DNA of 64,000 bases from positions 806,001 through 870,000 of the forward strand of contig CP023454.1 in assembly GCA_002356635.1 (NCBI GenBank), given 5' to 3'. This stretch comes from Rhodobacteraceae bacterium QY30 (GTDB taxonomy: Bacteria; Pseudomonadota; Alphaproteobacteria; Rhodobacterales; Rhodobacteraceae). The translations under genes were made by a program, and so were the position numbers. This document shows, in pieces, positions 55,329 through 64,000 of this stretch. The notes under the pieces are model-generated. The model made no database searches, was not told the origin of the DNA, and worked only from the letters and a program-made list of their open reading frames with translations. The stretch's first letter is position 1, and each line of letters starts with the position of its first letter.

Positions 55329-56837
55329 TCAGGTGCGATGGCGCGGGGTCGACTGCGCCAGCAGTCCAAACCCCAGGGTCAGGGCAACCAGGGCGGTCCA
55401 GCCCAGCCCCTCGCGCCAGCGGATCGTGCTTTCGGGCAGCGCCAGGCTGTCCACGCGGGGCCAGACGACGGTGATGTAGCCGTCGGGTTCGGCCACAAGG
55501 CTTTTGTCCTCGGTCGCCACCTCCAGCATCACGCCGGGCATCGGCCCACCGGTCGATACCATGACATGCGCCGGGGCGCTTCGCGCGATCACGTCGCCGC
55601 CGCGCTTCACCTCGGCCCAGCCCCAAAGGGCGATTTCGGGCGCCATCTTCGGAAGCTTGGCCGTGCCGATGCCGGTATTTCCGTGCATCTCATGGCCCAG
55701 GACGACGCCGTTCCAGGTGGTGTACCAGCCTTCGGGATGGCGCGGCATGGCGCGGGTGATGGTCACCTCATAGGGAGTGCCGTTCGACGTGAAGGCGGCG
55801 ATGACCTTCATCGCATCGGTATTCTGGACATGGGACCAGCGGCCTCCCATTTCCCGGACTTCGACGGAAATCGTTCCCTCGATCGGTGTGGTGCTGTTCA
55901 TATCCACCGGCGCGGGGCCCGTGACCCGCATTCCGGTGCCCGATGCCGTGGCTGTGGCGGGAAGGCCCGCATCGGCCATCGCCGCGCGCGGCGCCGCAAG
56001 CATGGGCAGCGCCACCACCAGCACCAGGGGCGCCAGGAAGCCCCGCCGGTGCTTCATGATCTTGCCCGCCAGCCACCAGCCCGCCAGCGCGGCGATGAAC
56101 GCCCCCGGAAACGCACGTCCCCAGAGATCGCCATAGCCCGGATAGACAGGCGGATGCGACGGAAGCCCCCGCGGCCCGAGGTAAAGCCCGTAGCCCGTCC
56201 ACAATAGCGCAAGCATCAGCGCACCGACGCCGCGCCCTTGCAGGCCCGCGCCGGCATAGGCCGTCCACATGGCGACGAAGACGAAGCCCGTCAGCAGGTG
56301 CTGGACGAAATAGGTGATCCCGGGCCAGTCGCGAAGCAGCAATCCCTGCGTCAGGAAACCGTCGAATACCAGGATCAGGACGGCCGCCAACAGCGCGTAA
56401 AGGACAAAGGCGCGGCGTTCGCCATCGGCGTGTTCCACGGGATGGTTCCGCCGCCAAAGCCAGAGCGCCAGGAAATATCCCCCCAGGATCGCCAGGAAAT
56501 GGGCGGGGACGCCGCTCAGCCAGACATGGCCGAAATCCAGCCATTCCGGTTCCTGCGGCAGGCCCACCGGCGAAAGCCACTGGTAATAGACCTCGAGGAT
56601 CAGGGTGTGGACGGCGGACAGCACCAACCCCTGCCAGATCCCGATCCCCAGCCAGGACGAGCCGAACAGGAAGACGGTGGTGATGAGAAAGGTCTTGGTG
56701 ATCCAGTAGGTCCAGTAGGGATCATTGTCCCAGAACAGCCCGTGGGCGATGACCGCGTCAAAGAAGATGCCGCCCAGCCCGACGAGGAAGGCAAACTTCA
56801 CCAGATGCTTGGCCGAGGCGGTCATGGGGCTGGTCAT
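55329..56837 (-). CDS. Large membrane protein of unknown function upstream of the Mrp genes
   Basis: A 502-residue protein. The first ~300 residues hold about eight or nine transmembrane segments (FAFLVGLGGIFFDAVIAHG, VPAHFLAILGGYFLALWLW). Then come ~170 residues of a soluble, beta-rich domain (MRVTGPAPVDMNSTTPIEGT and after), and a final transmembrane segment (GWTALVALTLGFGLLAQ). I do not recognise the family. Two ATGs are possible; 56837 was chosen because GGAGG is 8 bases before it but only 2 before 56843. It is co-directional with the Mrp operon 189 bp downstream, so an ion-transport link is possible. Confidence 0.65.
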   Translation of the reverse strand: MTSPMTASAKHLVKFAFLVGLGGIFFDAVIAHGLFWDNDPYWTYWITKTFLITTVFLFGSSWLGIGIWQGLVLSAVHTLILEVYYQWLSPVGLPQEPEWLDFGHVWLSGVPAHFLAILGGYFLALWLWRRNHPVEHADGERRAFVLYALLAAVLILVFDGFLTQGLLLRDWPGITYFVQHLLTGFVFVAMWTAYAGAGLQGRGVGALMLALLWTGYGLYLGPRGLPSHPPVYPGYGDLWGRAFPGAFIAALAGWWLAGKIMKHRRGFLAPLVLVVALPMLAAPRAAMADAGLPATATASGTGMRVTGPAPVDMNSTTPIEGTISVEVREMGGRWSHVQNTDAMKVIAAFTSNGTPYEVTITRAMPRHPEGWYTTWNGVVLGHEMHGNTGIGTAKLPKMAPEIALWGWAEVKRGGDVIARSAPAHVMVSTGGPMPGVMLEVATEDKSLVAEPDGYITVVWPRVDSLALPESTIRWREGLGWTALVALTLGFGLLAQSTPRHRT

Positions 56838-56978
56838 CGGCATGTCCTCCGGATGTGGCGCCGCCGGTCGTGACGGGGCGGGTGCCGCTTCGAACCGGTC
56901 CCTCGGCCGGATGTTCCGGTCGGGCGGAAGAATCGCCCCGTGCGGGCAGGCGTGGGATGGCCCGCCTGACCCGAAGCG

Positions 56979-57605
56979 TCAGTCGACGCGTTCGACCACT
57001 GTCAGCGCTCCATCGCGCAGCGGACGTTGCAGGGTGCTGGCGATCGGCCAGGGGGCCGTCAGCCACATCTCCCATTCCGCGGGTTCCGTCAGGATCACCG
57101 GCATCGCCTTGGGGTGGACGGCGGCCACTTCGGCGTTCGGGGGGCAGGTGAGGAAGGCGAACAGGTCATCGGTCGTCGCGCCGTCGCGCAGCTTGCGGAT
57201 GCTGGTCCAGGCCGGGACATGCAGGCCCGCGAAAAACGCCGGACTGCCCCCCGTCGGCGCAAACCAGACGTTGGTGCCGCTGAACGGTTCGGCGAAGCGG
57301 TCGAAGGGAACAAGACAGCGGTGCGCGGGCCCCAGCCAGCGGCGCCAGTGCGCAGAGGCAAGGTTGCGCACGTTGGTGACGCCACGGTCGATGCCGCTTT
57401 TGCTGTGGAACTGCGGCGGACTGGGCAGACCCCAGCGCGCCGGTGCCAGCACCATGCCGTCCCCTTCGGCCCGGACGATGGCCGCGGTCCGGTCGGGGTA
57501 GATGTCCGCGGGGCCAAGGTTGCCGGTCCGGTCGTCCCAGGGAAGGGCGGGAAAGACCCGTCTCATCGCCTCTTTCGCGGTGGTCTGGTTGTAGAGATTG
57601 CACAT
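56979..57605 (-). CDS. SOS response-associated peptidase, HMCES/YedK family
   Basis: A 208-residue SRAP-domain protein. The catalytic Cys is residue 2 (MCNLYNQT), exposed after removal of Met, and crosslinks abasic sites in single-stranded DNA. Other SRAP features are APARWGLPSP, the Asn in NVRNLASAHWR, the Glu in RCLVPFDRFAEP and the His in AVHPKAMPVIL. The frame extends to 57770, but the start must place Cys second, so 57605 is correct. It is divergent from the prkA leader. Confidence 0.88.
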   Translation of the reverse strand: MCNLYNQTTAKEAMRRVFPALPWDDRTGNLGPADIYPDRTAAIVRAEGDGMVLAPARWGLPSPPQFHSKSGIDRGVTNVRNLASAHWRRWLGPAHRCLVPFDRFAEPFSGTNVWFAPTGGSPAFFAGLHVPAWTSIRKLRDGATTDDLFAFLTCPPNAEVAAVHPKAMPVILTEPAEWEMWLTAPWPIASTLQRPLRDGALTVVERVD

Positions 57606-57802
57606 CGCCGCCCCCGGTTGCCCATCCAAGACTAGCACGGGAAAATCCTGCCCGACGACCGGGATCGCACCCCTTGCGGCGGCAGGGTCGGCAAAATTTC
57701 GCGTCCACTTGAAGCGGGGGGCAACCCTTCCCACGTCGATAGGACTGGGCTGGAACCAGTGACGACCCAAGACGTTACCCCCAGGAGCCGAGGGTTCGGC
57801 CG

Positions 57803-57862
57803 ATGAGTACCACCTTCACAGTCATGATGTCGCTGCCGCTGCTGGGCGACTCTGCAAGGTAA
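57803..57862 (+). CDS. Possible 19-codon leader ORF upstream of prkA
   Basis: ATG at 57803 starts MSTTFTVMMSLPLLGDSAR and stops with TAA at 57860-57862, only 10 bp before the prkA ATG. GAGGG lies 8 bases before it. Its stop codon falls in the loop of a hairpin that surrounds the prkA ribosome binding site. It may be a regulatory upstream ORF; at this size chance is also possible. Confidence 0.3.
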   Translation: MSTTFTVMMSLPLLGDSAR

Positions 57863-57870
57863 GGGCAGAG
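57850..57870 (+). promoter_or_regulatory. Hairpin around the prkA ribosome binding site
   Basis: CTCTGC (57850-57855) pairs with GCAGAG (57865-57870), with the purine-rich AAGGTAAGG in the 9-base loop and the ATG two bases after the stem. Such a stem next to the start codon could limit ribosome access until it is opened. Confidence 0.4.
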
Positions 57871-57872
57871 AT

Positions 57873-59807
57873 ATGGACATTTTTACCCGCTATTCGGAGT
57901 CCTACGACCGGTTGAGAACCGAGGAGATGTCCTTGCAGGATTATCTGATCGGTTGCCGGGAGGACGCCTCGATGCGCGCCACTGCCGCCGAACGCATGAT
58001 CAAGGCGATCGGCAAACCGGAACTGGTGGACACCAGCAAGGACCTGCGGCTGGGCCGCATCTTCCTGAACCGCACCATCAAGCGATACCCCGCCTTCCGG
58101 GACATGTACGGGATCGAGGACACGGTCGAACGGATCGTGGGCTTCTTCCAGCACGCAAGCCAGGGGTTGGAGGAAGCCAAGCAGATCCTTTACCTTCTGG
58201 GACCGGTCGGGGGAGGCAAGTCGACCCTGGCTGAAATCCTGAAGCGCCGGATGGAGGACGAACCGATCTACGTCCTGAAGGCGGGGGACCGGGTCAGCCC
58301 GCTGTTCGAAAGCCCGCTGGGCCTGTTCGATGTCGAACGCTTCGGCGATCTGTTGCAGGACAAGTACAATATCCCCAAGCCGCTGCTGAAATATCCGCTG
58401 TCGCCCTGGGGGGTGAAGCGGCTTCAGGAACTGGACGGCGATATCTCGAAATTCACCGTGGTGAAGATGTATCCGTCGATCCTGCGCCAGATCGGCGTGA
58501 CCAAGACCGAACCGGGGGATGAAAACAACCAGGACGTCTCGGCCCTGACCGGCAAGCTGGACATCCGCCAGCTGGAACATTTCAGCCAGAACGACCCCGA
58601 TGCCTACAGCTATTCCGGCGGCCTGAACCGCACCACGCAAGGGATGCTGGAGTTCGTCGAGATGTTCAAGGCGCCGATCAAGGTGCTGCACCCGCTGCTG
58701 ACGGCGACCCAGGAAGGCAACTACATGGGGACCGAAAACATCGGCGCCTTTCCCTATCAGGGCATCATCGTCGCGCATTCGAACGAAGCTGAATGGCAGC
58801 AGTTCAAGGGCAACCGCAACAACGAGGCCTTCCTTGACCGGATCACGGTCGTGAAGGTGCCCTATTGCCTGCGGGTCACGGAAGAAACCCAGGTCTATGA
58901 AAAGCTGATCGCCAACAGCGCGCTGAAGGATGCGCCCTGCGCGCCGGAAACGCTGTCGATGATGTCGCGCTTCAGCGTCCTGACCCGCCTGCGGGAACAC
59001 GAAAACTCGACGCATTATTCCAAGCTTCGGGTCTATGACGGCGAAAACATCAAGGAAACCGATCCGAAGGCCAAGTCGATCCAGGAATACCGCGACAAGG
59101 CCGGGGTGGACGAAGGGATGACCGGCATTTCGACCCGGTTCGCCTTCAAGGTGCTGTCGGAAACCTTCAACCATGACACCGCCGAAATCGCGGCCGATCC
59201 GGTCCACCTGATGCACGTGCTGGAACAGACGATCCTGCGCGAACAGTTCCCCGAACAGATTCAGGATCGCTACCTTGAATTCGTGAAGTCCGAGATGACC
59301 CCCCGCTATGCCGAATTTATCGGGGAGGAGATCCAGAAAGCCTATCTGGAGTCCTATTCGGACTACGGCCAGAACCTGTTCGACCGCTACATCGCCTATG
59401 CGGATGCCTGGATCGAGGATCAAGATTTCAAGGACCCGGACACCGGCCAGATGTTCAACCGCGAGGTGCTGGAGAAGGAACTTGAGAAGATCGAAAAGCC
59501 GGCCGGCATCGTCAATGCCAAGGATTTCCGCAACGAGGTGGTGAAGTTCGTCCTGCGGGCCCGGGCGGAAAACGAAGGCAAGAACCCGGATTGGCACAAA
59601 TACGCCAAGCTGCGCCAGGTGATCGAGAAGCGGATGTTCTCGAAGGTCGAGGATCTGCTGCCGGTGATCAGCTTCGGCGCCAAGCGCAACCGGGACACCG
59701 ACGAGAAACATGCCGAATTCGTCGACCGCATGGCCGTTCGCGGCTACACGCCGCGGCAGGTGCAGCGGCTGGTGGAATGGTACATGCGCGTGAGCAAGGC
59801 AGGCTAA
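57873..59807 (+). CDS. prkA: PrkA AAA+ serine protein kinase
   Basis: A 644-residue protein of the PrkA/YeaG family. An AAA+ ATPase core includes Walker A YLLGPVGGGKSTLAE (about residues 107-121), and the C-terminal third is the PrkA-type kinase domain. In E. coli YeaG and its operon partner YeaH act in nitrogen starvation and stationary-phase stress. Gene order prkA-yeaH-spoVR is the standard proteobacterial arrangement. The start codon is two bases after a hairpin that contains its ribosome binding site. Confidence 0.95.
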   Translation: MDIFTRYSESYDRLRTEEMSLQDYLIGCREDASMRATAAERMIKAIGKPELVDTSKDLRLGRIFLNRTIKRYPAFRDMYGIEDTVERIVGFFQHASQGLEEAKQILYLLGPVGGGKSTLAEILKRRMEDEPIYVLKAGDRVSPLFESPLGLFDVERFGDLLQDKYNIPKPLLKYPLSPWGVKRLQELDGDISKFTVVKMYPSILRQIGVTKTEPGDENNQDVSALTGKLDIRQLEHFSQNDPDAYSYSGGLNRTTQGMLEFVEMFKAPIKVLHPLLTATQEGNYMGTENIGAFPYQGIIVAHSNEAEWQQFKGNRNNEAFLDRITVVKVPYCLRVTEETQVYEKLIANSALKDAPCAPETLSMMSRFSVLTRLREHENSTHYSKLRVYDGENIKETDPKAKSIQEYRDKAGVDEGMTGISTRFAFKVLSETFNHDTAEIAADPVHLMHVLEQTILREQFPEQIQDRYLEFVKSEMTPRYAEFIGEEIQKAYLESYSDYGQNLFDRYIAYADAWIEDQDFKDPDTGQMFNREVLEKELEKIEKPAGIVNAKDFRNEVVKFVLRARAENEGKNPDWHKYAKLRQVIEKRMFSKVEDLLPVISFGAKRNRDTDEKHAEFVDRMAVRGYTPRQVQRLVEWYMRVSKAG

Positions 59808-59819
59808 CGGTGGAGAGTC

Positions 59820-61136
59820 ATGACGCAGTTCATCGACAGGCGGCTCAACCCCAAGGGACGTAGCCTTGGCAATCGGAGCCGCTTCATCCGGCGCGCCCGG
59901 GCAGCGATCAAGAAGGCGGTCGATGACTCGGTGCGTTCCCGAAACATCGTGGATGTCGACCAGGGCGAACATGTTGCCATTCCGGCCAGCGACATCCACG
60001 AACCCAGCTTTCACAATGCCGATCAGGGTGGGCACCGGGACCATGTGCTGCCCGGCAACAAGACCTACCGGGCGGGCGACCGCATCGACAAGCCGCCGCA
60101 AGGCGGGGGCGCAGGCGGCCGTGAGGGGGCACCCGACGGCGAGGCCGAGGACGAGTTCCTGTTCGCCCTGTCCCGGGACGAATTCCTGGACCTGTTCTTC
60201 GAGGATCTGGCGCTTCCCGATCTGGTCAAGCGCAGCCTGAAAAGCACCGATATCATGCGTCCGCGGCGGGCCGGGCTTTCGGTCACGGGGGCGCCTGCCA
60301 ACCTGTCTGTCATGCGGACGATGCGAAACGCCATCGGGCGCCGCGTGGGGCTGCGCCGTCCCGCCAACCGCGAGGTCGAGGATCTTCGCGGCCATATCGC
60401 CAGCCTGGAAGCGGCGCCGCACAAGGACACGCACGACAGCGACGAACTGGCGAAGCTGCGCGCCCGGCTGGATCACCTGGTCGCCCGGCAGAAACGGGTG
60501 CCGTTTCTCGATCCGGTCGATGTGCGTTACCGCCACTTCGAGATGAAGCCCGAACCGACCGCGAACGCGGTGATGTTCTGCCTGATGGACGTCTCGGCCT
60601 CGATGGGCCAGCGTGAAAAGGATCTGGCCAAGCGGTTCTTCGTGCTTCTGCACCTTTTCCTGAAACGGCGCTACGAAAAGGTCGATCTAGTCTTTATCCG
60701 CCACACCCATCAGGCCAGCGAGGTGGACGAGCAGACGTTCTTCTATTCCACCGAAAGCGGCGGCACCGTGGTCAGCAGCGCGCTGGTCGAGATGCAGCGG
60801 GTGATCTCGGAACGCTATCCGGCGGGCGACTGGAACATCTACGCCGCCCAGGCCTCGGACGGTGAGAACTATTCCGGCGACTCCGCCCATTGCGCCGAGC
60901 TTCTGAATGGCGAGATCATGAACCTTTGCCAGTATTTCGCCTATGTCGAGATCATCGGCGAGGCCGAGGCGAAGATCCTGACCAACCCCGCCAGCGGAAC
61001 CGAGCTTTGGCGCGCCTACCTTGGCGTATCCGGAAAATGGCCGAATTTTGCCCTGAAACGCATCGCGCACCGGTCCGAGATCTATCCGGTTTTCCGCGAG
61101 TTGTTTTCCACTGCGCCGGAGACTTCGGATGCCTGA
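59820..61136 (+). CDS. yeaH: YeaH/YhbH family protein (DUF444, vWA-like)
   Basis: A 438-residue DUF444 protein. It contains a von Willebrand A-like region with the MIDAS-type motif MDVSASMGQREKDLAKRFF (about residues 256-274). The N-terminal 200 residues are charged, and a glycine-rich patch (PPQGGGAGGREG) occurs near residue 100. It works with PrkA in stress adaptation. The ATG follows GGAGAG, 12 bp after the prkA stop. Its end overlaps spoVR by 8 bp. Confidence 0.92.
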   Translation: MTQFIDRRLNPKGRSLGNRSRFIRRARAAIKKAVDDSVRSRNIVDVDQGEHVAIPASDIHEPSFHNADQGGHRDHVLPGNKTYRAGDRIDKPPQGGGAGGREGAPDGEAEDEFLFALSRDEFLDLFFEDLALPDLVKRSLKSTDIMRPRRAGLSVTGAPANLSVMRTMRNAIGRRVGLRRPANREVEDLRGHIASLEAAPHKDTHDSDELAKLRARLDHLVARQKRVPFLDPVDVRYRHFEMKPEPTANAVMFCLMDVSASMGQREKDLAKRFFVLLHLFLKRRYEKVDLVFIRHTHQASEVDEQTFFYSTESGGTVVSSALVEMQRVISERYPAGDWNIYAAQASDGENYSGDSAHCAELLNGEIMNLCQYFAYVEIIGEAEAKILTNPASGTELWRAYLGVSGKWPNFALKRIAHRSEIYPVFRELFSTAPETSDA

Positions 61137-62616
61137 CGGAAGCCGCGACGGAACCCTGCTGTTCGACCGCAACGACTGGACCTTCGACAGCATGCACCGG
61201 ACCTTCGACGCGATCATCGACATCGCGGAAAAGGATCTTGGGCTGAACCTCTATCCCAACCAGATCGAGATCATCTCGTCCGAACAGATGCTGGATACCT
61301 ATTCCTCGGTCGGGATGCCGCTGATGTACCGGCACTGGAGCTTCGGGAAACATTTCATCCAGCACGAACACCAGTACCGCAAGGGAATGCGTGGCCTGGC
61401 CTATGAGATCGTCATCAACTCCAACCCCTGCGTCAGCTATTGCCTGGAAGACAACTCGATGGCGCTTCAGGCGCTGGTCATGGCCCATGCGGCCTGCGGG
61501 CATAATCATTTCTTCAAGAACAACCACCTGTTCCACCAGTGGACGGATGCGGACGGCATTCTGGACTATCTCGATTATGCGCGCGGCTTCATCCAGAAAT
61601 GCGAGGAACAGCATGGCACCGCGGCCGTCGAGAAACTTCTGGATGCGGCCCATGCCCTGATGTCGGTCAGCGTCTTTCGGCACCGGCGACCGCCCATGCT
61701 GACCGAGCGGGCCGAACGCGAACGCGAACGCCGCCGGAACGAGGAGGCGGAGCATTCGGTACATTACATCTGGTCTGCGCACGAAGCGGCCGACCGCCCC
61801 GGCGGCACCGAGCAAGCGGTTCAGGAACGGAAAAGCCGGATGCGGCTGCCCGAGGAGAACCTGCTTTACTTCATCGAAAGCTATGCGCCGAAACTTCAGC
61901 CCTGGGAACGACAGATCCTGCGGATCGTGCGGAACATCGGGCAGTACTTCTATCCGCAGCGGCAGACCAAGGTGATGAACGAAGGCTGCGCCTGCTTCGT
62001 GCATTATCACATCCTGTCGCGGCTGCATCAAACCGGCCGGATCGGGGACGGCGCGATGCTGGAAATCCTGCACAATCACACCAGCGTGTTGTTCCAGCCC
62101 GGTTTCGACGACCCCCGCTATTCGGGGATGAACCCCTACACGATCGGATATGCGATGATGACCGACATCCAGCGCATCTGCACCGATCCGACCGAGGAGG
62201 ACCGCGCCTGGTTCCCCGATATTGCCGGATGCAAGGACTGGCGGAACGTGCTGAAAGACGCCTGGTCCGGCTACCGTGACGAAAGTTTCATCCAGCAGTT
62301 CCTCAGTCCGAAAGTCATGCGCGACCTCAGGCTGTTCTCGCTGTCGGAAACGGGGAACGAAGCCTTCTACCGCGTCTCGGCCATCCATGACGAAGCGGGA
62401 TACCGCGAGGTGCGCGATGCGCTTGCCAGCGCAAACAACCCATCGCTTTCGGACCCGGATATCCAGGTGGTCGATGTCGACCTGCTGCATGATCGTGTCC
62501 TGCACCTGCAACACCGGCCGACATCCGGCGTCCCGCTGGCGGAAGATGACGTGCGCCGGACCCTGGACCATTGCCGCCGCCTCTGGGGCTATGACGTGTC
62601 CTTGACCGAAGGGTAG
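61129..62616 (+). CDS. spoVR: SpoVR family protein
   Basis: A 495-residue SpoVR/YcgB family protein. Family segments include YEIVINSNPCVSYCLEDNSM, GHNHFFKNN and MNEGCACFVHYHILSRL. The name comes from Bacillus spore cortex work; in proteobacteria the exact function is unknown, but it is nearly always with prkA and yeaH. It overlaps yeaH by 8 bp and ends 13 bp from the convergent dpp-type permease gene. Confidence 0.92.
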   Translation: MPDGSRDGTLLFDRNDWTFDSMHRTFDAIIDIAEKDLGLNLYPNQIEIISSEQMLDTYSSVGMPLMYRHWSFGKHFIQHEHQYRKGMRGLAYEIVINSNPCVSYCLEDNSMALQALVMAHAACGHNHFFKNNHLFHQWTDADGILDYLDYARGFIQKCEEQHGTAAVEKLLDAAHALMSVSVFRHRRPPMLTERAERERERRRNEEAEHSVHYIWSAHEAADRPGGTEQAVQERKSRMRLPEENLLYFIESYAPKLQPWERQILRIVRNIGQYFYPQRQTKVMNEGCACFVHYHILSRLHQTGRIGDGAMLEILHNHTSVLFQPGFDDPRYSGMNPYTIGYAMMTDIQRICTDPTEEDRAWFPDIAGCKDWRNVLKDAWSGYRDESFIQQFLSPKVMRDLRLFSLSETGNEAFYRVSAIHDEAGYREVRDALASANNPSLSDPDIQVVDVDLLHDRVLHLQHRPTSGVPLAEDDVRRTLDHCRRLWGYDVSLTEG

Positions 62617-62629
62617 CCGGGCCGCGGCG

Positions 62630-63499
62630 TTACCCCAGTGTCGGGTCCAGCTTGTCGCGCAGCCAGTCGCCCACCAGCGACACCGCCAGCGTGGTCAGCA
62701 CGATGACGGTTGATGGCGCCAGCATGATCCAGGCAGCGCGGGTGATGTATTCGCGGCCATAGCCCACCATGTTGCCAAGGCTGGTCATCGGCGGCTGAAC
62801 GCCAAGGCCCAGGAAAGACAGGCCGGATTCCAGCAAGATCACCTCGGGGAAGACCAGCGTCATCGACACGATCAGCGTCGAGGCGATGTTGGGCAGGATG
62901 TGGCGGAGGTAGACGCGTGTCGGCTGCGCCCCCAGCTGCGTGATCGCGGTCGCGTAGCCTTGCGCGCTGGCCGAGATGGCAAGACCCCGGGCGATGCGGG
63001 CGTAACGTTCCCAGCCGTAAAGACCCATCAGGCCGATCAGCAGCGGCAGCGAATTGCCAAAGAAGGCCAGCACCGACAGCGCCAGGATCAGAAAGGGAAG
63101 TGCCGCCTGGAAGTCGGCCAGCATCAACACCGCCTGTTCGACCAGACCGCGGAAATGCGCCGCCAGGAAGCCCAGAGTGGTGCCCAGCACGGCCGAGATG
63201 ATCGTGGCCCCGAACGCAATCAGCAGCGAGACGCGGATCGACACGATCAGGCGCGACAGCACGTCCCGGCCCAGTTCGTCGGTGCCCAGGGGATGCGTCA
63301 GGGTCTGGAAGGGGCCGACCAGCCGGTATTTCAGGTCCATCGCCGTGAAGGAAAAGGGCGTGATCAGTTCGGACAGCAGCGCCACCAGGATCATCGTTCC
63401 GATCCAGCCCATGCCCAGCGCGACATACCACGGCATTTGGGGCAGCAGGCGTTTGCGGGCAGGCGCAGGGGCGGCAGCGGTTGGATAGATATCGGTCAT
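62630..63499 (-). CDS. Dipeptide/oligopeptide-type ABC transporter permease (DppC family)
   Basis: A 289-residue inner-membrane permease with an N-terminal anchor and five further transmembrane segments. The segment HPLGTDELGRDVLSRLIVSIR is typical of DppC/OppC, and the EAA-type loop is AISASAQGYATAITQLGAQP followed by RHILPNIASTLIV. It pairs with the DppB-type permease upstream (12-bp gap). The substrate could be peptides, nickel or other solutes; the binding protein and ATPases are outside the window. Confidence 0.88.
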   Translation of the reverse strand: MTDIYPTAAAPAPARKRLLPQMPWYVALGMGWIGTMILVALLSELITPFSFTAMDLKYRLVGPFQTLTHPLGTDELGRDVLSRLIVSIRVSLLIAFGATIISAVLGTTLGFLAAHFRGLVEQAVLMLADFQAALPFLILALSVLAFFGNSLPLLIGLMGLYGWERYARIARGLAISASAQGYATAITQLGAQPTRVYLRHILPNIASTLIVSMTLVFPEVILLESGLSFLGLGVQPPMTSLGNMVGYGREYITRAAWIMLAPSTVIVLTTLAVSLVGDWLRDKLDPTLG

Positions 63500-63510
63500 C
63501 TCGGGGTCCT

Positions 63511-64000
63511 TTATGCGCCGGCGGTCGCGCCGTGGCGCAGCCGCGGGTCAAGCGCGCCATACAGGAAATCGACGATCAGGTTCGAGGTGACCATCGTTGC
63601 CGCGACCAGCAGCAGGATGCATTGCACCACTGCCAGATCGCGGTTGGCCACCGCCACCACCAGAAGCCGTCCGACGCCGGGCCAGGAAAAGACGCTTTCC
63701 ACCACCACCGCGCCGGCAATCAGGCTGCCCACCAGGAAGCCGATCAGCGTCACGGTCGGGATCGCCGCGTTGGGCAACGCATGACCGCGCACCACGGCGG
63801 CCCAGGGCAGACCCTTGGCCGAGGCGGTGCGGATATAGGGGCGGCCCAGCACCTCGAGCATGGCAGAGCGGGTGAAACGCGCCAGCGCCGCAGCGCCGCC
63901 TGCACCCAAGGTCAGGACCGGAAGGATCGCATGCCAGATGGTGTCGCGCCCGCCCGAAGGCAGCCAGCCGAGGGTGACGGCGAAGATCAGGACGAGCACC
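63511..64000 (-). CDS. Dipeptide-type ABC transporter permease (DppB family), 5' truncated by window end
   Basis: The C-terminal ~160 residues of a DppB/OppB-type permease. The EAA loop is YIRTASAKGLPWAAVVRGHALPN split across the cytoplasmic side, and the end VDFLYGALDPRLRHG is typical of DppB. The frame is open to the window edge, so the N-terminus lies beyond it. It is co-directional with and upstream of the DppC gene. Confidence 0.85.
   Translation of the reverse strand, partial: VLVLIFAVTLGWLPSGGRDTIWHAILPVLTLGAGGAAALARFTRSAMLEVLGRPYIRTASAKGLPWAAVVRGHALPNAAIPTVTLIGFLVGSLIAGAVVVESVFSWPGVGRLLVVAVANRDLAVVQCILLLVAATMVTSNLIVDFLYGALDPRLRHGATAGA

Noticed and set aside
57735-57770. tRNA-like T-arm (ACTGG-TTCCAGC-CCAGT on the minus strand)
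   Set aside because: No matching acceptor stem, D-arm or anticodon arm; T-loop purine missing. Judged a chance hairpin.
57822-60653. Antisense open frame of 943 codons opposite prkA and yeaH
   Set aside because: High-GC shadow frame; the plus-strand genes have clear motifs and standard gene order, and the antisense protein shows no domain.

Overview
The window is high-GC (mid-60s percent by eye), densely coded DNA with very short intergenic gaps, many 4-8 bp gene overlaps and few promoters. The gene content points to an alphaproteobacterium of the Rhodobacterales (Paracoccaceae/Roseobacteraceae type): a nosRZDFYLX denitrification cluster with a Paracoccus-like order, a six-gene Mrp antiporter with fused A/B subunits, heterotetrameric sarcosine oxidase, a DUF3445 heme N-demethylase, an MttB-family methyltransferase and a pleD/DUF3572 pair. 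It reads as ordinary chromosome: no rRNA, tRNA, CRISPR array, phage gene, transposase or IS end was seen.

Layout. (1) 1-8.6 kb: a methylated-amine module. The end of a ferredoxin-type reductase and a DUF3445 N-demethylase subunit read rightward. Two regulators follow (XRE-cupin and GlxA/AraC), divergent around a perfect palindrome. Then comes the leftward soxBDAG operon, preceded by a direct repeat of the kind AraC proteins bind. (2) 8.6-17.3 kb: metG, an aldo/keto reductase, a short-chain dehydrogenase with a second GlxA-type regulator, two small lipoproteins, an XRE regulator, a fatty-acid desaturase, a NUDIX hydrolase and a DUF983 protein. (3) 17.4-25.6 kb: a Met/His-rich EF-hand protein and an ECF sigma/membrane protein/heavy-metal-sensor operon, a PleD-like diguanylate cyclase, DUF3572, a HAD phosphatase, a non-pyrrolysine MttB homologue, and an H-NOX/HNOBA-GGDEF pair in which the H-NOX has lost its heme ligands. 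(4) 25.7-31.6 kb: a nitrilase-family hydrolase and a complete leftward branched-chain amino-acid type ABC transporter. (5) 32.2-35.3 kb: three small membrane/exported ORFs and a DEAD-box RNA helicase. (6) 35.3-45.7 kb: nosRZDFYLX leftward from a promoter with a perfect FNR-type box, a divergent NsrR-like Rrf2 regulator and three small genes. (7) 45.9-49.0 kb: gdhA and an operon of DUF5602 protein, cupredoxin and ECF sigma factor. (8) 49.1-56.8 kb: mnh/pha (Mrp) antiporter genes and a large membrane protein of unknown function. (9) 57.0-62.6 kb: an HMCES/YedK-type protein and the prkA-yeaH-spoVR stress operon, whose first gene has an unusual leader (a possible 19-codon upstream ORF and a hairpin around its ribosome binding site). 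(10) 62.6-64 kb: two dipeptide-type ABC permeases, the second cut by the window end.

The genes suggest a metabolically flexible heterotroph that oxidises methylated amines and sarcosine, respires nitrous oxide under FNR and NO control, and has several envelope- and nutrient-stress circuits. The observations most worth a second look are the heme-ligand-less H-NOX paired with a diguanylate cyclase, the cysteine-free sarcosine oxidase delta subunit, the prkA leader, the operator-like repeats in the sarcosine region, and the ECF operons with metal-binding periplasmic proteins. All family assignments come from reading the sequence; no database search was possible.
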